Below the pieces are notes generated by a model, which was not told the DNA's origin, did not search any database, and saw only the letters and a list, made by a program, of their open reading frames with translations. DNA of 29,453 nt from a virus. Positions 28,184 through 29,453 of this stretch are shown here, one piece after another. The DNA lies in the IMG/VR virus record IMGVR_UViG_3300027710_000096, positions 1 to 29,453 of that record, one strand, 5' to 3'. The position numbers were made by a program, and so were the translations under genes. The number at the start of each line of letters is the position of its first letter. The stretch's first letter is position 1.

Positions 28184-28834
28184 TTAACCTGTAGTTAGAC
28201 CCTGTGCGCCCGCCGGTCTTACAACACGACCTACATCAATACCAATACCACTAGCTGCTCCGCCTGGGGCATCTAATTGAATGGCGTTGTCATAAGTGAT
28301 AGTTAGTGCAATATCCATTGGATTTGTTGCATCGCTATAGTCACCACCTTGGTAAGTAGCTGTTTTAATGAAGCAACCTAAGAATTCAAAGCTTTCTAGT
28401 GTAACTGGTTCAAAAGCACCGTTACCACCGTCAAGCATTTCGACACGCATTCTGAACTTATAGTCAATACCACTTGCGGCACCGCTTTGTTCAAAGAAGT
28501 CAAATTGTTTCTGTAGTTGTTCACCTACCTTGCGACTAACAATACCACTGGCATCATCACGGATAGTTAATTTTGCATCTGCAAAATTGTGCTTACCTAA
28601 TAGCTTGACTGTGCTGTTATAAACAGGTAGTTTGATTTCTTCAAAAGTAACTTCAGGACGGCTAACGTTCATTACCTGTTTAGTTAGTTCAGTTGTAGGT
28701 TGCCCTGGGACACCAAAACTGTCTAAGGTAACGCGGAAGCGATACTTTAGTTTTGGCATCAACAGACCCTGTGTAGTAGAAGCTTGGCTTCCACTAATAG
28801 GTACTGTGAATCTTGATAAACTTGCGATTGGCAT
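28184..28834 (-). CDS. gp19: Tail tube protein gp19
   Basis: A 216-residue protein, longer than T4 gp19 (163). LMPKLKYRFRVTLDSFGVPG, then VMNVSRPEVTFEEIKLP and KLLGKHNFADAKLTIRDDAS are typical of gp19, as is the EFLGCFIKT region later. The extra length is an N-terminal segment and a C-terminal tail ending AGAQGLTTG. It forms the inner tube on which the sheath polymerises. This very abundant product has an AAGGAG ribosome binding site, unlike most other late genes here. Confidence 0.92.
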   Translation of the reverse strand: MPIASLSRFTVPISGSQASTTQGLLMPKLKYRFRVTLDSFGVPGQPTTELTKQVMNVSRPEVTFEEIKLPVYNSTVKLLGKHNFADAKLTIRDDASGIVSRKVGEQLQKQFDFFEQSGAASGIDYKFRMRVEMLDGGNGAFEPVTLESFEFLGCFIKTATYQGGDYSDATNPMDIALTITYDNAIQLDAPGGAASGIGIDVGRVVRPAGAQGLTTG

Positions 28835-28841
28835 ATAAATG

Positions 28842-28863
28842 CTCCTTATTCTTTGTATTTACC
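28842..28863 (-). promoter_or_regulatory. gp19 late promoter and Shine-Dalgarno
   Basis: A late-promoter-like GGTAAATA at 28856-28863 ends 21 nt before the gp19 ATG. A strong AAGGAG (28842-28847) lies 7 nt before the ATG. This is the one octamer in the window with a normal leader. Confidence 0.65.
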
Positions 28864-28865
28864 TA

Positions 28866-29453
28866 TTATAGTCCGGCTGCAATGTCACCAGTATTTTTCA
28901 AGCGTAGTGGAATATAAATGTATTCAATGGCTTTTACTGGCTCAATGGCAATATCAACATACAACTCATTTCTATCAATTCTAGAAGGAGTGTTGTTTGT
29001 CTCATCACAAACTATAACATAATCGTATAGTGCTCGTTGTCCTACTAATTCAAGCATTAGACTTTCGGCTGCTGCTTTAATTTCACGACGTGTTTGAGCA
29101 TCATTAGGTTCAAACAAGAACGGTCTTGCAAGAACATCTAGTTGTTTACGTAGATAACAAACCAAACGTGATACGTTGATTCTATCTAATGCGCTGGCAT
29201 TTCTAGCACGAGTACGTTGACCATAAGCTAACACACCAACACCAGTCAATGTTGCAATTGGATTAATCTTAACATCGTCAAGTACGTCACGCAGGCCTTG
29301 TGGCAATGCTGTAGATTTAAATTCACCTTCAGCAGTAATGTAACCAACGCTAGTAGCATTGTCAACACCACCACGGCGTGTACCAGCTGGTGCAAACCAT
29401 GGATAGCTCTTTGCATCGCTGTTAATGATTGTACGTAGCATCATGTGTGAAGC
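28866..29453 (-). CDS. gp18: Tail sheath protein gp18, C-terminal part (cut by window)
   Basis: The frame is open to the last base of the window (A-S-H before the Met at 29444), so the true start lies outside; about 195 C-terminal residues are seen, of roughly 660 in T4. The sequence fits the sheath's inner core domain: NPIATLTGVGVLAYGQRTRA, SALDRINVSRLVCYLRKQL, then FEPNDAQTRREIKAA and DYVIVCDETNNTPSRIDRNE. VDIAIEPVKAIEYIYI is the C-terminal beta strand that links neighbouring subunits. The sheath contracts to drive the tube into the host. Confidence 0.92.
   Translation of the reverse strand, partial: ASHMMLRTIINSDAKSYPWFAPAGTRRGGVDNATSVGYITAEGEFKSTALPQGLRDVLDDVKINPIATLTGVGVLAYGQRTRARNASALDRINVSRLVCYLRKQLDVLARPFLFEPNDAQTRREIKAAAESLMLELVGQRALYDYVIVCDETNNTPSRIDRNELYVDIAIEPVKAIEYIYIPLRLKNTGDIAAGL

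Overview
The window is a piece of a T4-like myovirus genome (a tailed phage with a contractile tail). The evidence is a set of T4-type genes that can be recognised from their proteins: tail sheath gp18 (partial), tail tube gp19, head-completion nuclease gp4, small and large terminase gp16 and gp17, ssDNA-binding gp32, UvsX, UvsY, UvsW, helicase gp41 and primase gp61. Many of the unnamed small proteins look like ones I recall from marine and freshwater T4-like phages (cyanophage- or pelagiphage-type), but that is memory, not a search. The host is not determined. A secreted Ala/Lys/Pro-rich protein and ADP-heptose-type sugar genes suggest a Gram-negative, perhaps proteobacterial, host.

Layout. 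Positions 1-1282 hold a plus-strand cluster: an AAA ATPase cut by the window edge, a small membrane protein and a Cys-rich protein. It ends in a structured hairpin region and a terminator. Positions 1461-4957 are a mixed-strand accessory zone: a small membrane protein, an FlbD-like protein, a GNAT-like protein, a 5'-deoxyribonucleotidase, a secreted Ala/Lys/Pro-rich protein with an out-of-frame partner, a nucleotidyltransferase and an AlgH/UPF0301 protein. Positions 4954-8278 (minus) carry gp41, primase gp61 and a virion protein. Positions 8300-8677 hold one plus-strand gene. Positions 8658-14554 (minus) are a tightly packed operon of small genes, many joined by ATGA stop/start overlaps. It includes a miniature DnaE-like polymerase-core protein, separate heptose kinase and adenylyltransferase genes, two cupins, a possible gp62-like protein and a pair of paralogues. 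Positions 14554-20024 (minus) are the recombination block: UvsW, a helicase-derived protein without a motor motif, UvsY, UvsX and gp32. Positions 20157-29453 (minus) are the late packaging, head and tail block.

The genes cover DNA replication (gp41, gp61, gp32), recombination-dependent replication (UvsX/Y/W), nucleotide metabolism, DNA packaging (gp16, gp17, gp4) and tail assembly (gp18, gp19 and a tube-like protein). A host-surface or sugar-modification cassette sits beside the replication genes.

The most interesting regulatory signal is a T4 late-promoter-like octamer ending in TAAATA. It lies only 4-7 nt before the ATG of at least eight genes, on both strands. If transcription starts where it does in T4, these late mRNAs would be leaderless. 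The tail-tube gene is the exception: its octamer is 21 nt upstream and a strong Shine-Dalgarno sequence lies between. No tRNA, CRISPR array, insertion sequence or attachment site was seen, and no stretch longer than about 180 bases lacks a gene.
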